From the NCBI RefSeq assembly GCF_048569485.1, contig NC_134353.1:702882958-702946957 (forward strand): a DNA stretch of 64,000 bases. Direction: 5' to 3'. Both the position numbers and the translations under genes were made by a program. The stretch is from Anomaloglossus baeobatrachus (taxonomy: Eukaryota; Chordata; Amphibia; Anura; Aromobatidae). A model generated the notes under the pieces. It was not told where the DNA came from. It made no database searches and saw only the letters and a list, made by a program, of their open reading frames with translations. Shown piece by piece: positions 13,054 through 23,538 of this stretch (its first letter is position 1; the number at the start of each line of letters is the position of its first letter).

Positions 13054-16000
13054 CTAAGTGTTGCAAACTGCGGTTCCATCGGCAGCCACATCGCCCCCCA
13101 CCAGGACGCTATATTCCTCTGAATGTTGGAAGTCCAACCATTCTCGCCAAGTGGACCAGAATTTCTCATATGTATCATGCAGCGAGGAGGTTAAATCCTC
13201 CATGTACATGAGGTCATTGACCTTATTGATCCATTGGACCAACGTGGGAGGGGTCGTGCTCCTCCATCTTTCAGGTATGCATACTCTCGCAGCCATAATA
13301 AGGAATTTCCTCAAAGAATTCTTATAGGTTTTTTCAGGGACCCCACAGTGATGCAATAGGGCAGCAGCAGGTCCCAGCTCCTCGTCATTGCCAGTAACCT
13401 GGCGAATGGTGTCGGACACTCCCTTCCAGAAGGGCCGGATCGCCTCACACCCCCAAAACACATGTAAAATGTTACCCTCTGCTGTGCCACATCTCCAACA
13501 TGTGGGGTCTACTGTTGGAAACATGACATGTAACCTGGAGGGTACTCTGTACCATCTGGATAACAGTTTATAGCTAGCCTCCTGGAACCTGGAGCTGATG
13601 GAAGATGTGTGTGCCAATCTGAAGATCCGTTCCCACTGTATTGGTGTCAGCTGAATACCCAAATCACATTCCCATTGTGAAGCAAACGGGGGAAGTTGTT
13701 GGTCAGGGGACGAAGACAAAAGTGAATAAACCACTGAAAGCGAATGTCGTATTGTGCCTGAACCCATACACAATTTTTCAAACTGTGTCTTAGGACGTTG
13801 AAAGTGGGTCCTAGCTGGGAGACTACTGAAAAAATGCGTCAATTGTAAGCATCTCCATAGACCCAGTGGGATGGGATCCTGTCTAACCCCCAAACCCTCC
13901 ACCTGCGGCCAGTTGTCCCGAATCCCAAAGTCTTCCACCCGGTCCACCCCGCCCCGAACCCATGCCTGAAATACTGGGTCTGTTCTACCTGGTTCAAAAG
14001 CAGGATGGCTCAAGATCGGTGTCAGGCTCGAGTGTCTGGGTATCAACTCCGATTGCACCTTCCTAGTATTGCAGTATGTCACGGTTGGTCCGATAGTTGG
14101 ATGTGATTTCAATCTTGCAGGGACCTCAGAGAGTACCCACGGTAATTTGTTGAGGGGTATTGGGGAAAAGGACTGCTCTATCTGTACCCACGCCTTCTGA
14201 GACCCGTTCCTGCACCAGTCAATCATTCTAGTAAGATGCCCAGCTAAGTGATATCTTCTTATATCTGGCAACCCAATCCCCCCACCCCCCTTGGTCCTGT
14301 GTAAGATAGCTCTTTTTATGCGTGCCGATTTACCTCCCCAAATGAACGAAGACTGAATGGATTCCAGAGATTTGAAGAATCCAGACGGTATTTTGATTGG
14401 GAGCGCCTGTAACAGGTAAAGAATTCTGGGTAGGACATTCATTTTATATATCTGGCATCTGCCAAACCAGGAGAATAATAATTTCCCCCATCTGTCACAG
14501 TCTTTCCTGATACTAGATAACAGAGATGGGAAGTTCTGTGAGTAAAGTAGACCCAAGTCACTGGTCAGACGTACCCCCAGGTAATTTAGGGATTGGGCTG
14601 CCCATCGAAAACTAAACGATGTTTTCAACTCTTCCACTTCTTTAAAAGTAAGATTTATGTTGAGAGCCTCAGATTTTGTGAAATTTATCTTAAAGTTTGA
14701 TAGGCTGGAGAATTTCTGAAACTCCCTCATTAAGTTTGGGAGCGAAATCCTTGGTGCCGAAACGAAAAACAGAAGATCATCCGCATATGCAGCTACTTTA
14801 TGTGTTGCCTGGCCAACCCCAATGCCTGTAATATCAGAATTGGCTCGTACATGTCTGAGGAAGGGTTCTAGCGTCAGGATGAAGATTAGCGGAGACAATG
14901 GGCATCCTTGCCGGGTGCCGTTAGATATTTTAAATGGGTCGGACAGAATCCCATTTACCCGGACTCTTGCCGAGGGTACCGAGTATAAAGACATGATCCA
15001 ATTCATCATGCCGCGTCCCAACCCAAGACAACCGAGCGTGGCTTCCATAAAGGTCCAGTCTACTCTGTCGAAAGCCTTTTCGGCATCTGTTGACAGAAGC
15101 ATAGACGGTAGACCCCCCATTTTAGCTTTATGTATCAGATTAATGGCCTTAACAGTATTATCCCGTGCCTCACGGCCCGCCATGAAGCCCGCCTGATCTG
15201 GATGAATTATTGAAGAAAGAAAAGGAGCCAACCTGTTCGCTAAGATCTTGGCAAATAATTTTGTGTCCACATTCAGCAGGGATATCGGGCGATAACTGGC
15301 GCATTGTGTTGGATCTTTCCCTATTTTTGGTAATACCGTAATATGTGCTCTCAACGAATCTGCATTAGGGGTTGAGCCCTCTGAGGCCCTGGAATTTAAT
15401 GCTGACAGGAGGTGTGGAGATATCATCTCTGTAAATTTTTTATAGTAGATCAGGGGAAGGCCATCCGGCCCTGGAGCTTTTCCCGGTTTTGATGACGTAA
15501 TTGCGTCCACCAGTTCTTGCTTTGAGATTGGAGTTTCTAACATAGCTATGTCAGAATCTTCCAACCTCGGCATTTCTGCTTCTCTGAGGTACTCTGAAAT
15601 TTTTCTTTCAAAAGATGATTTTGACTTCGCAGGGTCATTTGTCTCTAGATTATATAAGGACTCATAGAATTTTTGGAACGCCTCCGCTATTTCTACCGAA
15701 GAGTGTAATATTGAACCCTGGGGATGTGATGGGGATATTTTTGATATAAAGGTTGTCGCCTGTTGTTGTCTGAGTGCTCTCGCTAAAGTCCTGCTGCACT
15801 TGTTCCCGTATTCATAGAAGTGTCTACGGCATCTATTAAGGACCCCCTTTGCCTTGTTGTTAAGTAATTTCCGCAATTCATCCCGAACTTTAAATAAGGA
15901 TCCCCCCAACTCTGCTGAGGGCATCTGCTTATGTTGTGTCTCTAAATCCCTCAGCTGTGTGAGCAACCTGTTAACCTCCAATTCCCTTTCCCTCTTTCTC

Positions 16001-16926
16001 CTTGCCCCTTGCTGTATGAGCACCCCCCTAATGACGCACTTGTGAGCCTCCCAAACCGTTGTTGGTGAAGTGTCCCCAAGCGCATTCATTGTAAAGTATT
16101 CTGTCAAAGAATTCTGTACCATCTGCAGGCTTCCCGGGTCCTCCAGCAAGGAAGTGTTCAGCTTCCACTGCCACTGCTGTGGAATCGGGGACTGCAACAA
16201 GACCGACACTGTGCAGAGTGCGTGGTCAGAGAAGGTTATGTTGTCTATCTGGGCTTTAGAGATCCTTTCAAGGTCTTTGTGTTTCACAAAAAAGTAATCC
16301 AGTCTGGAGTACACTCCATGTGCATTTGAATAGAAAGAGTAGTCTTTATCGGACGGGTGCAGAAGTCTCCATGTATCCACAAGCTGCTGTTCATGTAACA
16401 TGCACCGCAGCCTGCGGAGAGCTGATGTAGGATGTGCCGAAGTGCCTGTCGAAGTGTCCTGCGCTGGGTTTAGAGCAATATTGAGATCCCCCCCTAGTAT
16501 GAGTGTCCCCTCCACGAAGTCCTCCATTGACTCCAGAAATCCCGCCAGGGTGTCAATCTGCCCTATATTGGGAAGGTATATGGATACCAGAGTGTAAATA
16601 TGCCTGGCGATCCTGCCCTTCACCATTAATAGTCTGCCCATGTCATCACTGCGAGAGTCCATGAACTCCCAGGGAATTGCGCGAGCGATGAGGATGCTAG
16701 TTCCTCGGGACTTCGGGTCTGGTGAGAAGCTATGGTATGCCTCAGGGAACCAGCGTGATGTTAGTTTGAATGGTTTATGTTTGCATAAATGCGTTTCCTG
16801 CAGAAAGGCAACTTGGACCCCATTTTTTTTTAACGAGTTTGCCAGGATAGACCTCTTACCCGGGCTATGTAGTCCTTTTACATTTAGTGTCCCATATTTC
16901 ACTTCCGAGACCCCTGATCTGTGCAT
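13054..16926 (-). CDS. L1-type ORF2: endonuclease-reverse transcriptase
   Basis: A 1290-residue open frame. The N-terminal apurinic-type endonuclease (about residues 10-240) shows the catalytic blocks QETH (43-46), GGDLN (145-149), SRLDY (207-211) and SDH (233-235). The reverse transcriptase (about 465-760) has 'LPKIGKDPTQCASYRPISLL', 'LSTDAEKAFDRVDW', 'GTRQGCPLSPLIF' and the catalytic YADD at 714-717. A C-terminal cysteine-rich motif (CWRCG...HVFWGC, near residue 1150) is typical of L1. The protein nicks target DNA and copies element RNA from the exposed 3' end. I used the first in-frame Met; a start slightly upstream is possible. No stop or shift is seen, so it looks functional. Confidence 0.95.
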   Translation of the reverse strand: MHRSGVSEVKYGTLNVKGLHSPGKRSILANSLKKNGVQVAFLQETHLCKHKPFKLTSRWFPEAYHSFSPDPKSRGTSILIARAIPWEFMDSRSDDMGRLLMVKGRIARHIYTLVSIYLPNIGQIDTLAGFLESMEDFVEGTLILGGDLNIALNPAQDTSTGTSAHPTSALRRLRCMLHEQQLVDTWRLLHPSDKDYSFYSNAHGVYSRLDYFFVKHKDLERISKAQIDNITFSDHALCTVSVLLQSPIPQQWQWKLNTSLLEDPGSLQMVQNSLTEYFTMNALGDTSPTTVWEAHKCVIRGVLIQQGARRKRERELEVNRLLTQLRDLETQHKQMPSAELGGSLFKVRDELRKLLNNKAKGVLNRCRRHFYEYGNKCSRTLARALRQQQATTFISKISPSHPQGSILHSSVEIAEAFQKFYESLYNLETNDPAKSKSSFERKISEYLREAEMPRLEDSDIAMLETPISKQELVDAITSSKPGKAPGPDGLPLIYYKKFTEMISPHLLSALNSRASEGSTPNADSLRAHITVLPKIGKDPTQCASYRPISLLNVDTKLFAKILANRLAPFLSSIIHPDQAGFMAGREARDNTVKAINLIHKAKMGGLPSMLLSTDAEKAFDRVDWTFMEATLGCLGLGRGMMNWIMSLYSVPSARVRVNGILSDPFKISNGTRQGCPLSPLIFILTLEPFLRHVRANSDITGIGVGQATHKVAAYADDLLFFVSAPRISLPNLMREFQKFSSLSNFKINFTKSEALNINLTFKEVEELKTSFSFRWAAQSLNYLGVRLTSDLGLLYSQNFPSLLSSIRKDCDRWGKLLFSWFGRCQIYKMNVLPRILYLLQALPIKIPSGFFKSLESIQSSFIWGGKSARIKRAILHRTKGGGGIGLPDIRRYHLAGHLTRMIDWCRNGSQKAWVQIEQSFSPIPLNKLPWVLSEVPARLKSHPTIGPTVTYCNTRKVQSELIPRHSSLTPILSHPAFEPGRTDPVFQAWVRGGVDRVEDFGIRDNWPQVEGLGVRQDPIPLGLWRCLQLTHFFSSLPARTHFQRPKTQFEKLCMGSGTIRHSLSVVYSLLSSSPDQQLPPFASQWECDLGIQLTPIQWERIFRLAHTSSISSRFQEASYKLLSRWYRVPSRLHVMFPTVDPTCWRCGTAEGNILHVFWGCEAIRPFWKGVSDTIRQVTGNDEELGPAAALLHHCGVPEKTYKNSLRKFLIMAARVCIPERWRSTTPPTLVQWINKVNDLMYMEDLTSSLHDTYEKFWSTWREWLDFQHSEEYSVLVGGDVAADGTAVCNT

Positions 16927-17657
16927 AGTTATGTCAAGAGCTGTGGTGTACCCCCTACGGGAGAGGACGGGATATGAGAGAGTGGGATAGGGGATGGAAG
17001 GGAAGAGGGGGTCAGAAAAGTCAGGAAGGAGAGAGAAGGGTTCAGACCCTACAGAGAGAAAAAACGCAGAAGAAAGAAAGAAACCAAGAAGGAGAAAAGG
17101 ATAATGAGTTAGAGAAAGAGTACGTTAAGAGTTAGACAAAATATAATTATAGACCGTACCGGCTGGCCTAAAAGAACGACCAGTACAATTATACACTCTA
17201 AAACTATACAGTCTCACTGAAACTTTCGGAGACCTGGTGTCCTCCTAACGGGAGAACCACCCTTGGGGTGCGTGGAAGACCAAGGGCAGAAGCTGAACAG
17301 GCTCTAGGCAAAAATGACATTGCTATTTTAAACTACAAACCCACATCTCACCCCCCCATACTGGGACAGGGCGGTGAGAGGCACAGAACTTAGATGACTA
17401 CCAAAATTTCCAGACTATCCTCAAAACTTAACAATTCAAGGGTCCTTATAACCCACATGGAGAGGAGGGGGGGAGAGAGAAGGGGGGGGGGAAGAAAAAA
17501 AAAAAAAAAAAAAAAAAAAGAGCGAAAAGCATGAATACTTCAGGACATTTCGCAAGACCTTAATACAATATTATGATGACCACACCAGGCCTAAAAATAT
17601 GGCCTATCTCCCGCTCCTCCCACCATGAGACAAAAAACCATGATCAAACCCGAGTCA

Positions 17658-19094
17658 TCAATCTGGCTCCTCCTGGGAACAATAACCGATCGGCACGAAG
17701 TCCTTGGAACTTTTCTGATATCTCGCAGGCAGACGTCTACTTCCTCTTTTTCTTTGGGGTAACCCGGCAGGTCTGTCCATCAGTAGCCAGTTAGGAATTT
17801 CCACCGCAGGCGTATCAAGAAATTGGAAGAGACTTTCCACTTCCTCCGGACGCTTCAGCAGGAATTGGTCCCCTTTGTGGCGAACTATTAGGTGAAATGG
17901 ATGTCCCCATCTGTAGGATGCTCCTTTATCTTTGATCTTTTGCAAAATTGGCATAAGTTGGCGTCTCATGTACAGGGTTCTGGATGATATGTCAGGAAAG
18001 AGCTTGACTTCAGACCCTTCATATGAGACAGTTCCATAGGTCCATGCATTTCTCAGTATGGCTTCTTTATCTGTGTAGTAATGTAGTCTGCACAGAACAT
18101 CTCTTGGTTGGGCAGTATCCCCCGGGCCTTGGCGGAACACTCTGTGGACCCTATCAATCACATAGGTGGTATCCTCAGCAGCCCCCATCACCTTGTTGAA
18201 TATTAGAGTTACAGACTTGAGCAGGGCATTGGCTGTTATCACTTCTGGAATGCCTTTCAATCGGATATTATTTCGCCTTCCCCTATTCTCTTGATCATCT
18301 AATAGAATGGCGACATTTTGCAGGTGTGTTCTGGAATTGGAGAGATCTTGCTCCAGTGTGTTAACTCTTTCAAATAATGTAAATACGTCTTTTTCCACTG
18401 CTGTTGTGCGTGTATCCAGAGCGTCAATGTCCCCTTTCACAATAGACAGGGCCCTTTCATGTGCCGCCTCCATTTTGGTCACTAGTATGTCTAGATCATT
18501 TTTGGTAGGGAGAGCTGACAGTAATTGCAATATGCGATCTGTTTCTGCAGAGAGACAGCCAGGGTTAACTATAGGTGTGATTTGGCCTCCAGTTTGCTTC
18601 CCCTGATTGTTTGGGGATGAGTTTTCCTGGGAACCTGATATCCCTTGAGAGTTCATGCTGTCTGTGCTTACAGGGTTAATTCCCTCAGCACCCACGCTCC
18701 TGTTCTCTGCATGAGCCTGACTTCCTGATCTTTGCTGTGAGGTTGGAATTCCCCCTCCTCCCTCCTCCTGTATATGTCTCACAGCGGGCTCTCCTCCTGT
18801 ATTCCCCTGCATCGCTGGTGTCTGGAAAACACGTGGAGACCTTGATCCTGTCAGCGCTGCACTGACACCGCTCTGTACCTCTGTGATGTGAGTCTCCCCT
18901 GCCGCTTCCACACCATGTCCTCTGCTAATTCCTCCTGCTGCAAGCGTCTGCCTCGTGGTCGAAGGTGCCATGACAGGAGCAGGCCTGGGACCCGGGGACA
19001 GCTTCCCACTTCTGAAAAAGTGATCCACCGCTGTGCTGCCGCTCCTCAGCGCTGGTGGTCTGCTTGGTTTGTCTGTGCCTTTCTTTCCAGGCAT
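17658..19094 (-). CDS. L1-type ORF1: RNA-binding chaperone-like protein
   Basis: A 478-residue open frame. The N-terminal third is low-complexity and polar. A heptad-rich coiled coil follows (about residues 190-265, 'EKDVFTLFERVNTLEQDLSN'), then an RRM-like domain starting at 'RGRRNNIRLKGIPE' and a basic C-terminal domain ('LRNAWTYGTVSYEGSEVKLF', 'RRQLMPILQKIKDKGASY'). This is the organisation of vertebrate L1 ORF1p (transposase-22 family), which trimerises and coats L1 RNA. ORF1 lies upstream of ORF2 with about 730 bp between them. No interruption is seen. Confidence 0.92.
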   Translation of the reverse strand: MPGKKGTDKPSRPPALRSGSTAVDHFFRSGKLSPGPRPAPVMAPSTTRQTLAAGGISRGHGVEAAGETHITEVQSGVSAALTGSRSPRVFQTPAMQGNTGGEPAVRHIQEEGGGGIPTSQQRSGSQAHAENRSVGAEGINPVSTDSMNSQGISGSQENSSPNNQGKQTGGQITPIVNPGCLSAETDRILQLLSALPTKNDLDILVTKMEAAHERALSIVKGDIDALDTRTTAVEKDVFTLFERVNTLEQDLSNSRTHLQNVAILLDDQENRGRRNNIRLKGIPEVITANALLKSVTLIFNKVMGAAEDTTYVIDRVHRVFRQGPGDTAQPRDVLCRLHYYTDKEAILRNAWTYGTVSYEGSEVKLFPDISSRTLYMRRQLMPILQKIKDKGASYRWGHPFHLIVRHKGDQFLLKRPEEVESLFQFLDTPAVEIPNWLLMDRPAGLPQRKRGSRRLPARYQKSSKDFVPIGYCSQEEPD

Positions 19095-19196
19095 GTTTGG
19101 AGGTGCCTGATGGGTTGTAATTTGTAATCTGCCGCCTCAGCCTGCGGAGCTCTTAGAGAAAGCGTCCGCCTGCCATCAAGCTCAAGCCACGCCCCC

Positions 19197-19770
19197 CGAG
19201 AATATTGCTTCTTTACAACCTCACAAACTCTTTCAAGCCCCCCAAGAAGGCTGGTCGCCCTCAAAAGACAAGTGCAAGAGAGGACAGGTTAATGCGGAGA
19301 CTCTCCATGGGTAATCGTTTCAACACTGCAGCTGGAATTGCTCACCAGTTCAGCACAGGGTATCTGTCTCATCACACAGTGTCATGACATTTAAGAGCAT
19401 TTGGACTGAAAACCCCCTCTGCAGTGACCAAACTTCTCATTAGGAGACAGAATCAAAACGCTAGACTCACATTTGGTGAGGAGCATGTTTTGTGGACAGA
19501 AGAGAAGGGGTCCACAGTTCATTTTAGTGATGAAAGTAAGTTTAATATATTTGGGTCTGATGAGAAACATTATGTTCGTCGACAAACTGTTGAAAGACTA
19601 AACCCAAAGTGTGCTAAGAAGTCAGTGAAAGGTGGTGGAGGAAGTGTCATGGTTTGGGGAACTTTTCTGCAGCAGGAGTTGGACCTCTCATACAGCTACA
19701 TGGTAGAATGAATGCAAGTGTGTATCAGAACCTTCTTCAACAACATGTGGTTTCTTACTTGCATTCATCA
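19197..19770 (+). pseudogene. Tc1-like transposon B, right part of the transposase (broken)
   Basis: The duplication at 19197-19213 marks where the frame resumes after the L1. Recognisable blocks are 'LLYNLTNSFKPPKKAGRPQK', 'RLMRRLSMGNRFNTAAGIAH', 'HFSDESKFNIFG' (first catalytic D) and 'GGGGSVMVWGTF'. A stop lies after 'GYLSHHTVS' (19385), the frame shifts around 19675-19690, and the element ends abruptly near 19770, before the second D and the E. There is no right terminal repeat, so this copy is dead irrespective of the L1. Confidence 0.9.
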
Positions 19771-20000
19771 ATCAGAAAAGAGAAAAAAAGGGGGGGGGAG
19801 GAGGGGGGACCTGCTCAATGACAAATTAATACATGGTATGTAAGGACTATTGCTTATTAAAAATATAAAATGAACATGCCAGAGTAATAAGAATTAATAA
19901 AAAGATATTACATAGATATTATAAAGGAATAAAACAAACAACTAATGTATGCACATAAAAAAAAGAAATAAAACTAGTGGTATAAAACAGTCAGAAATAA
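19771..20000. other. AT-rich stretch, nothing recognised
   Basis: It starts with a purine-rich run (GAAAAAAAGGGGGGGGGAGGA) where the Tc1 fragment stops and continues as AT-rich sequence. No coding or structural signal is seen. Confidence 0.3.
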
Positions 20001-20004
20001 GGGA

Positions 20005-20335
20005 CTATAGAACCACTTCTGTAACCTTGCTTAGCTCTTTAGGCTTTAAAGTATCAAGCTTATAGATACAATAGACCTCCTTTCTATTTAATGATTCAAT
20101 TCTATTTGGTATATTGCTTGATATATGATCAATAGGACTAATTTTGCATGACAGTTTTTGGGATATTTTTTTCACCGTGTTCACTATATGGTAAAACACA
20201 TCTGTCAGTGTGATGCCTCAGGTTGGTACAAGTTTGTAGACACCAAACATGTATAGGTTTACTTTTATCTAAGGCGTTAAAAAAATTCAGAGGTTTGTCC
20301 AAAGAAAAGTGCCACACTTTTTGCGCCATTTTCTG
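20005..20335 (-). mobile_element. possible Penelope-like retroelement tail (GIY-YIG end), fragment
   Basis: On the minus strand the translation includes 'IESLNRKEVYCIYKLDTLKP' (frame ending at 20005). It resembles the conserved end of Penelope-like GIY-YIG endonucleases, where a Arg-Glu-x-x-Trp-Ile-x-x-Leu-x-Thr-Leu-x-Pro block precedes the stop. The upstream minus-strand translation (20330-20138) reads in a different frame, so this is a decayed piece of about 330 bp. The assignment is by motif memory only. Confidence 0.4.
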
Positions 20336-21185
20336 CGACCCGTAGCTTTCTCATTTTTCGGGATATGGGGCTCAGTGACAGCTTATTTTTTGCATTTCAA
20401 ACTGATGTTTTTAATGGTACCAGGTTTTCTCACATGCAAGGTTCTGATCGTCTGTTATTGCATTTTGCGCAAAATTTGTGACGACTAAAAAATTTATTTT
20501 TGGCGTTTGGAATTTTTTTGCCGCTACGCCATTTACTGATCAGATTAATTGACTTTATATTTTAATAGATTGGGAATTTCGGAACTCAGTGATACCAAAT
20601 GTGTGTATATTTTTTTATTTTTTTTAACCCTTTAATTTTAAATGGGGCAAATGAGGGTGATTTGAACTATTATGCTATTTTTTAAAAAAATTTTAAAGCT
20701 ATTTTTTAATTTTACTAGTCACCCTAGGGGACTATAAGGATCAGCTGTCTGATCACTCATTCATTTCTCCCAATCAGAGCTGTACAGCTCAGATCAGAAA
20801 TCACCAGAAATGCTCATCTTCTGTTACAGCCAGCGCTTTGCCAGCTGTAACAGGAAGTGGGTCATCAAATGACCCTGTGCTATCATAGCAACCATTGGAT
20901 CCCCGTGATGGGGCCTCCGATGGCGGCAGGTAAGTGCGCATTACCCGCTGCGGGCATTTAAATCGTGCTGTCACATTTTGACAGTGAAATCTAAGTGGTT
21001 AACAGGTGCGTGTGGATCACCGATCGACCTGCGCCTGGGAGGCACACATGTCTGCTGTACAAATCAGCAGACATGTGCGTGGATCTCTCTTGGTTCACCC
21101 GCGCAGCCAGCGGTGATCACACCTTCACGATTTAGAATGTATCAGTACATTCTCAGTCGTGAAGGAGTTAATACTAATGGTCTTC
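20336..21185. repeat. dispersed non-coding repeat (frog-type, ends in '...GTGAAGGAGTTAA')
   Basis: The sequence runs from GACCCGTAGCTTTCTCATTT through GTGACAGCTTATTTTTTGCA to a tail with CAGTACATTCTCAGTCGTGA. Stretches of the same type (GGCTTGTTTTTTGC, 'GTTTTTATTGGT.CC') recur at 33890-33980, 34480-34657 and 35649-35760. I recognise this as a frequent non-coding repeat in frog genomes but cannot name its class. Confidence 0.5.
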
Positions 21186-21256
21186 CCCATAGAGGTAAAT
21201 GTGAATGAATCTTTACCATGACGGATCTATCTGCTGCAGAGGCAATTGTTTGTATT

Positions 21257-22200
21257 TAGTGATGGGTGGACTTGCAGATAAGCAGGACCGGTGGACCTAA
21301 CCGGATTTTTTTAAAAATCCGATTTTGGCCCTGGATTTAAGTCTATGGGGACCTGAATTTGGCTATTAAAAATGGTGGTAGAAGGGATATGCGCATGCGG
21401 GCTATACTTACTGAGGCTCATTCACTTCCGGTGCCGCTCATTACTTTCACTGCATATTCACTGCTTTCCCCACCCCCAGTGTCTGTGACTGGTTGCAGTC
21501 AGATGTGCCGCCTCCACCCTGAGTGTCAGCTGACTGCTTCCAATTAAAGACATTATGCACGTCTATCGTGGTAAAAAAATAAATAAAAAAATTGGCGTAG
21601 GGTCCCCCCATACTATGATACCCAGCACTTATAGAGCCCATGGTTACAGGCTGCAGCCCTCAGCCGTGTGCTTATCCTGGCTGTGTATCAAAATAAGAAA
21701 AACTGCAGGCAGCTTTATTTTTTTAAAAATTATTTAAATAAATCATTTTAAAAAATAGCGTGTAGTCCCTCCCCAATTTTGATACCCAGCCATGAAAAAG
21801 CCTGACAGCTGGGGCTGGTATTCTCAGACTGGGAAGACCCATGATTTTTAGGCCCCCCAGCCTAAAAAATAACAGCATTCAGCCACCCAAGATTGTCGCA
21901 TTCATTAGATGCAACAATCCCAGCACTTTACCTGGCTTTTCCTGATTGCTCTGGGGCGGTGGCAATCGGGGTAATAAAGGGTTAATCACAGCTCACAGCT
22001 GCCACTAAGCACTAGATTAGTGATGGGGAGGGTCTATGAGACCCCCCATTACTAATCTGTAAGTGAAAGTAAATATATACAAACACCAAAAAATCCTTTA
22101 TTTGGAATAAAGTCTAAAAAAATAACCCCTCCTTCACCACTTTATTAACCCCCAAAACACACCTGCAGGTGCAACATAAACCACACAAGGTCCCACGACA
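21257..22200 (+). repeat. hAT-like non-autonomous element, copy 1 (right end not found)
   Basis: It begins TAGTGATGGGTGGACTTG and shares blocks (ACCGGTGGACC, AAGTCTATGGGGACCTGAAT, GATACCCAGC, the 'GTCTGACTGCAACCAATC' type block) with 25073-26348, which lies in the opposite orientation and has an 8-bp target duplication. The interior contains mirrored GGTATTCTCAGACTGGG-type blocks. Related pieces lie at 41720-42520 and 45560-46480. No right terminal repeat is seen. Confidence 0.6.
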
Positions 22201-22429
22201 CCTATAGTTTTGCTACATCTGAAGTCAGAGAGCACAATCATGAAATATGACTGCATACTGTGGACTTTAGGCAGAGAATGAGAAGCGAACAGCATTGATG
22301 GATGTCACTTGGGTTAGTTGCATTCACAGCTAGAGGTTCCCATGGCCCTCCACCTGTGACCGCTGCTAACCTGACCTCAGGGGATCTCAGTAAAGTCAGT
22401 AACCTCAACTCAAGTGGGATCACTGAGTT

Positions 22430-22770
22430 TAATGAAGTACCCTGAGCTCAGGTTAAACTGCGCTTCTGTCAAAGAAAAGAAGTTTCAAACCTCTTGAAAG
22501 GTGATATAGGTGCGTTATTCACCGTGTTTCAAAGTGAATTCCCACTTCATCAGGAAATGCACTGAATTACAAAACATGGCAGTTGTCTGATTTACATAAA
22601 GGCAAGAAAAATTAAAAAAAGAGCGCCAAATGAACACATGACACTGGGTTCTAGGGGTTACCAGCACTCCTGCTGTGATGGTTGTAATGTATAAAGACAT
22701 AAAACTTTATTAATGAAATAAAAAATAAATAAGTAAATGATTTTATATACAAAAATGAAGGGAAAGAAAA
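22430..22770 (-). repeat. dispersed repeat with a degenerate hammerhead-like core on the minus strand
   Basis: On the minus strand 22553-22527 reads CTGATGA, a potential stem (AGTG...CACT), then GAAA, as in hammerhead cores, and flanking GTGC/GCAC can pair. The nucleotide after the expected cleavage-site U is G, which a hammerhead does not tolerate, so any activity is doubtful. The rest is AT-rich. Confidence 0.35.
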
Positions 22771-22825
22771 AAAAAGGAAAGACAAGAATAAGAATAAAAT
22801 ATATAAGAAGATATGACTATGTGAC

Positions 22826-22925
22826 AGCTGGATTTGAACTTATATCTAGTGGTATCATGTTAGCACAAGACAGCAATGCTATATCTCTGCCGTGCAGAAC
22901 ACCAGATCTGGTTATCAGACGTAGG
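22826..22925 (-). repeat. possible tRNA-derived SINE head
   Basis: On the minus strand a perfect B-box-like GTTCAAATCC (22838-22829) follows an A-box-like CGGCAGAGATATAGC by about 50 bp, as in a tRNA gene. The sequence cannot fold into a good cloverleaf, so a decayed SINE or tRNA pseudogene is more likely than a tRNA gene. Confidence 0.35.
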
Positions 22926-22969
22926 CCATCAATATAAAGTGCCAATATTGGAGCTTAGTAGGATTATTT

Positions 22970-23295
22970 TGGTGAATACAGGTAAAAATGTGAAAATCTG
23001 TAAAGTATAATATATATATATATATATAGAAATGTGTGATATAAAAGAACAACAATTATATTGTGTCTTCGCAAAAAAAGTAGTGTATAACAAAAGGGAG
23101 AGGGTGGACATTTGTAAAAAAATAAGAGAGAAACATACTTTAGTCAGACTTTAGTAGAAGAGAATGTACAGCATACATCATAAGGAGACAATATTGATGA
23201 AACAGGGGTAAAGGTTATACGATAACTACAAAACTCCCTCCATAAAAAGTGAGAGCGCACAAGTTCATCAAGTTCATTTTGCAGCATGACATACA
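22970..23295. repeat. dispersed repeat, copy 2 (partner at 5765-6078)
   Basis: It shares GTGTATAACAAAAGGGAG, GGAGACAATATTGATGAAAC and GCATGACATACACTGCAAATA with 5765-6078 in the same order and orientation. It contains a (TA)n run at 23009-23026. Confidence 0.75.
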
Positions 23296-23538
23296 CTGCA
23301 AATAGACTGTGCTGACCGAACAGGGGAGAATGATACCACTCTCCCCCAGACAGGGAGAGCACACAGTTCAGCAGAGTTCATTGTGACATATGCTTAAGTG
23401 ATTGCGTTAGATGTGCAGAATAGGATTAAACTGTAGAAGGAATCCTGAGTGAAAGAAAACAGATAAAATGGAGGTATGACAAGTAACAAAATATTTGGTA
23501 CATAAGTGAAAATAGGGGGTAAAAAACAAAACTATTAG

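Larger units (their letters stand above)
12641..19196 (-). mobile_element. full-length L1-type LINE, both ORFs open
   Basis: A 6.56-kb non-LTR retrotransposon on the minus strand, inserted into the transposase of a Tc1 element with a perfect 17-bp duplication. The 3' end is a poly(A) (T-run 12641-12651). The 5' end begins GGGGGGCGTGGCTTGAGC, giving a 5' UTR of about 100 bp before ORF1. Both ORF1 (478 codons) and ORF2 (about 1290 codons) are uninterrupted. Low-complexity runs (G-run 13022-13036, A-run 17490-17519) lie in the 3' UTR and between the ORFs. By domain content this is L1/Tx1-type; which of the two clades I cannot decide from sequence alone. It looks young and possibly able to move. 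Confidence 0.95.

Noticed and set aside
22527-22553. Second hammerhead ribozyme on the minus strand
   Set aside because: CTGATGA and GAAA are present and the stems partly pair, but the base after the cleavage-site U is G and stem II needs a bulge; kept only as a degenerate motif.
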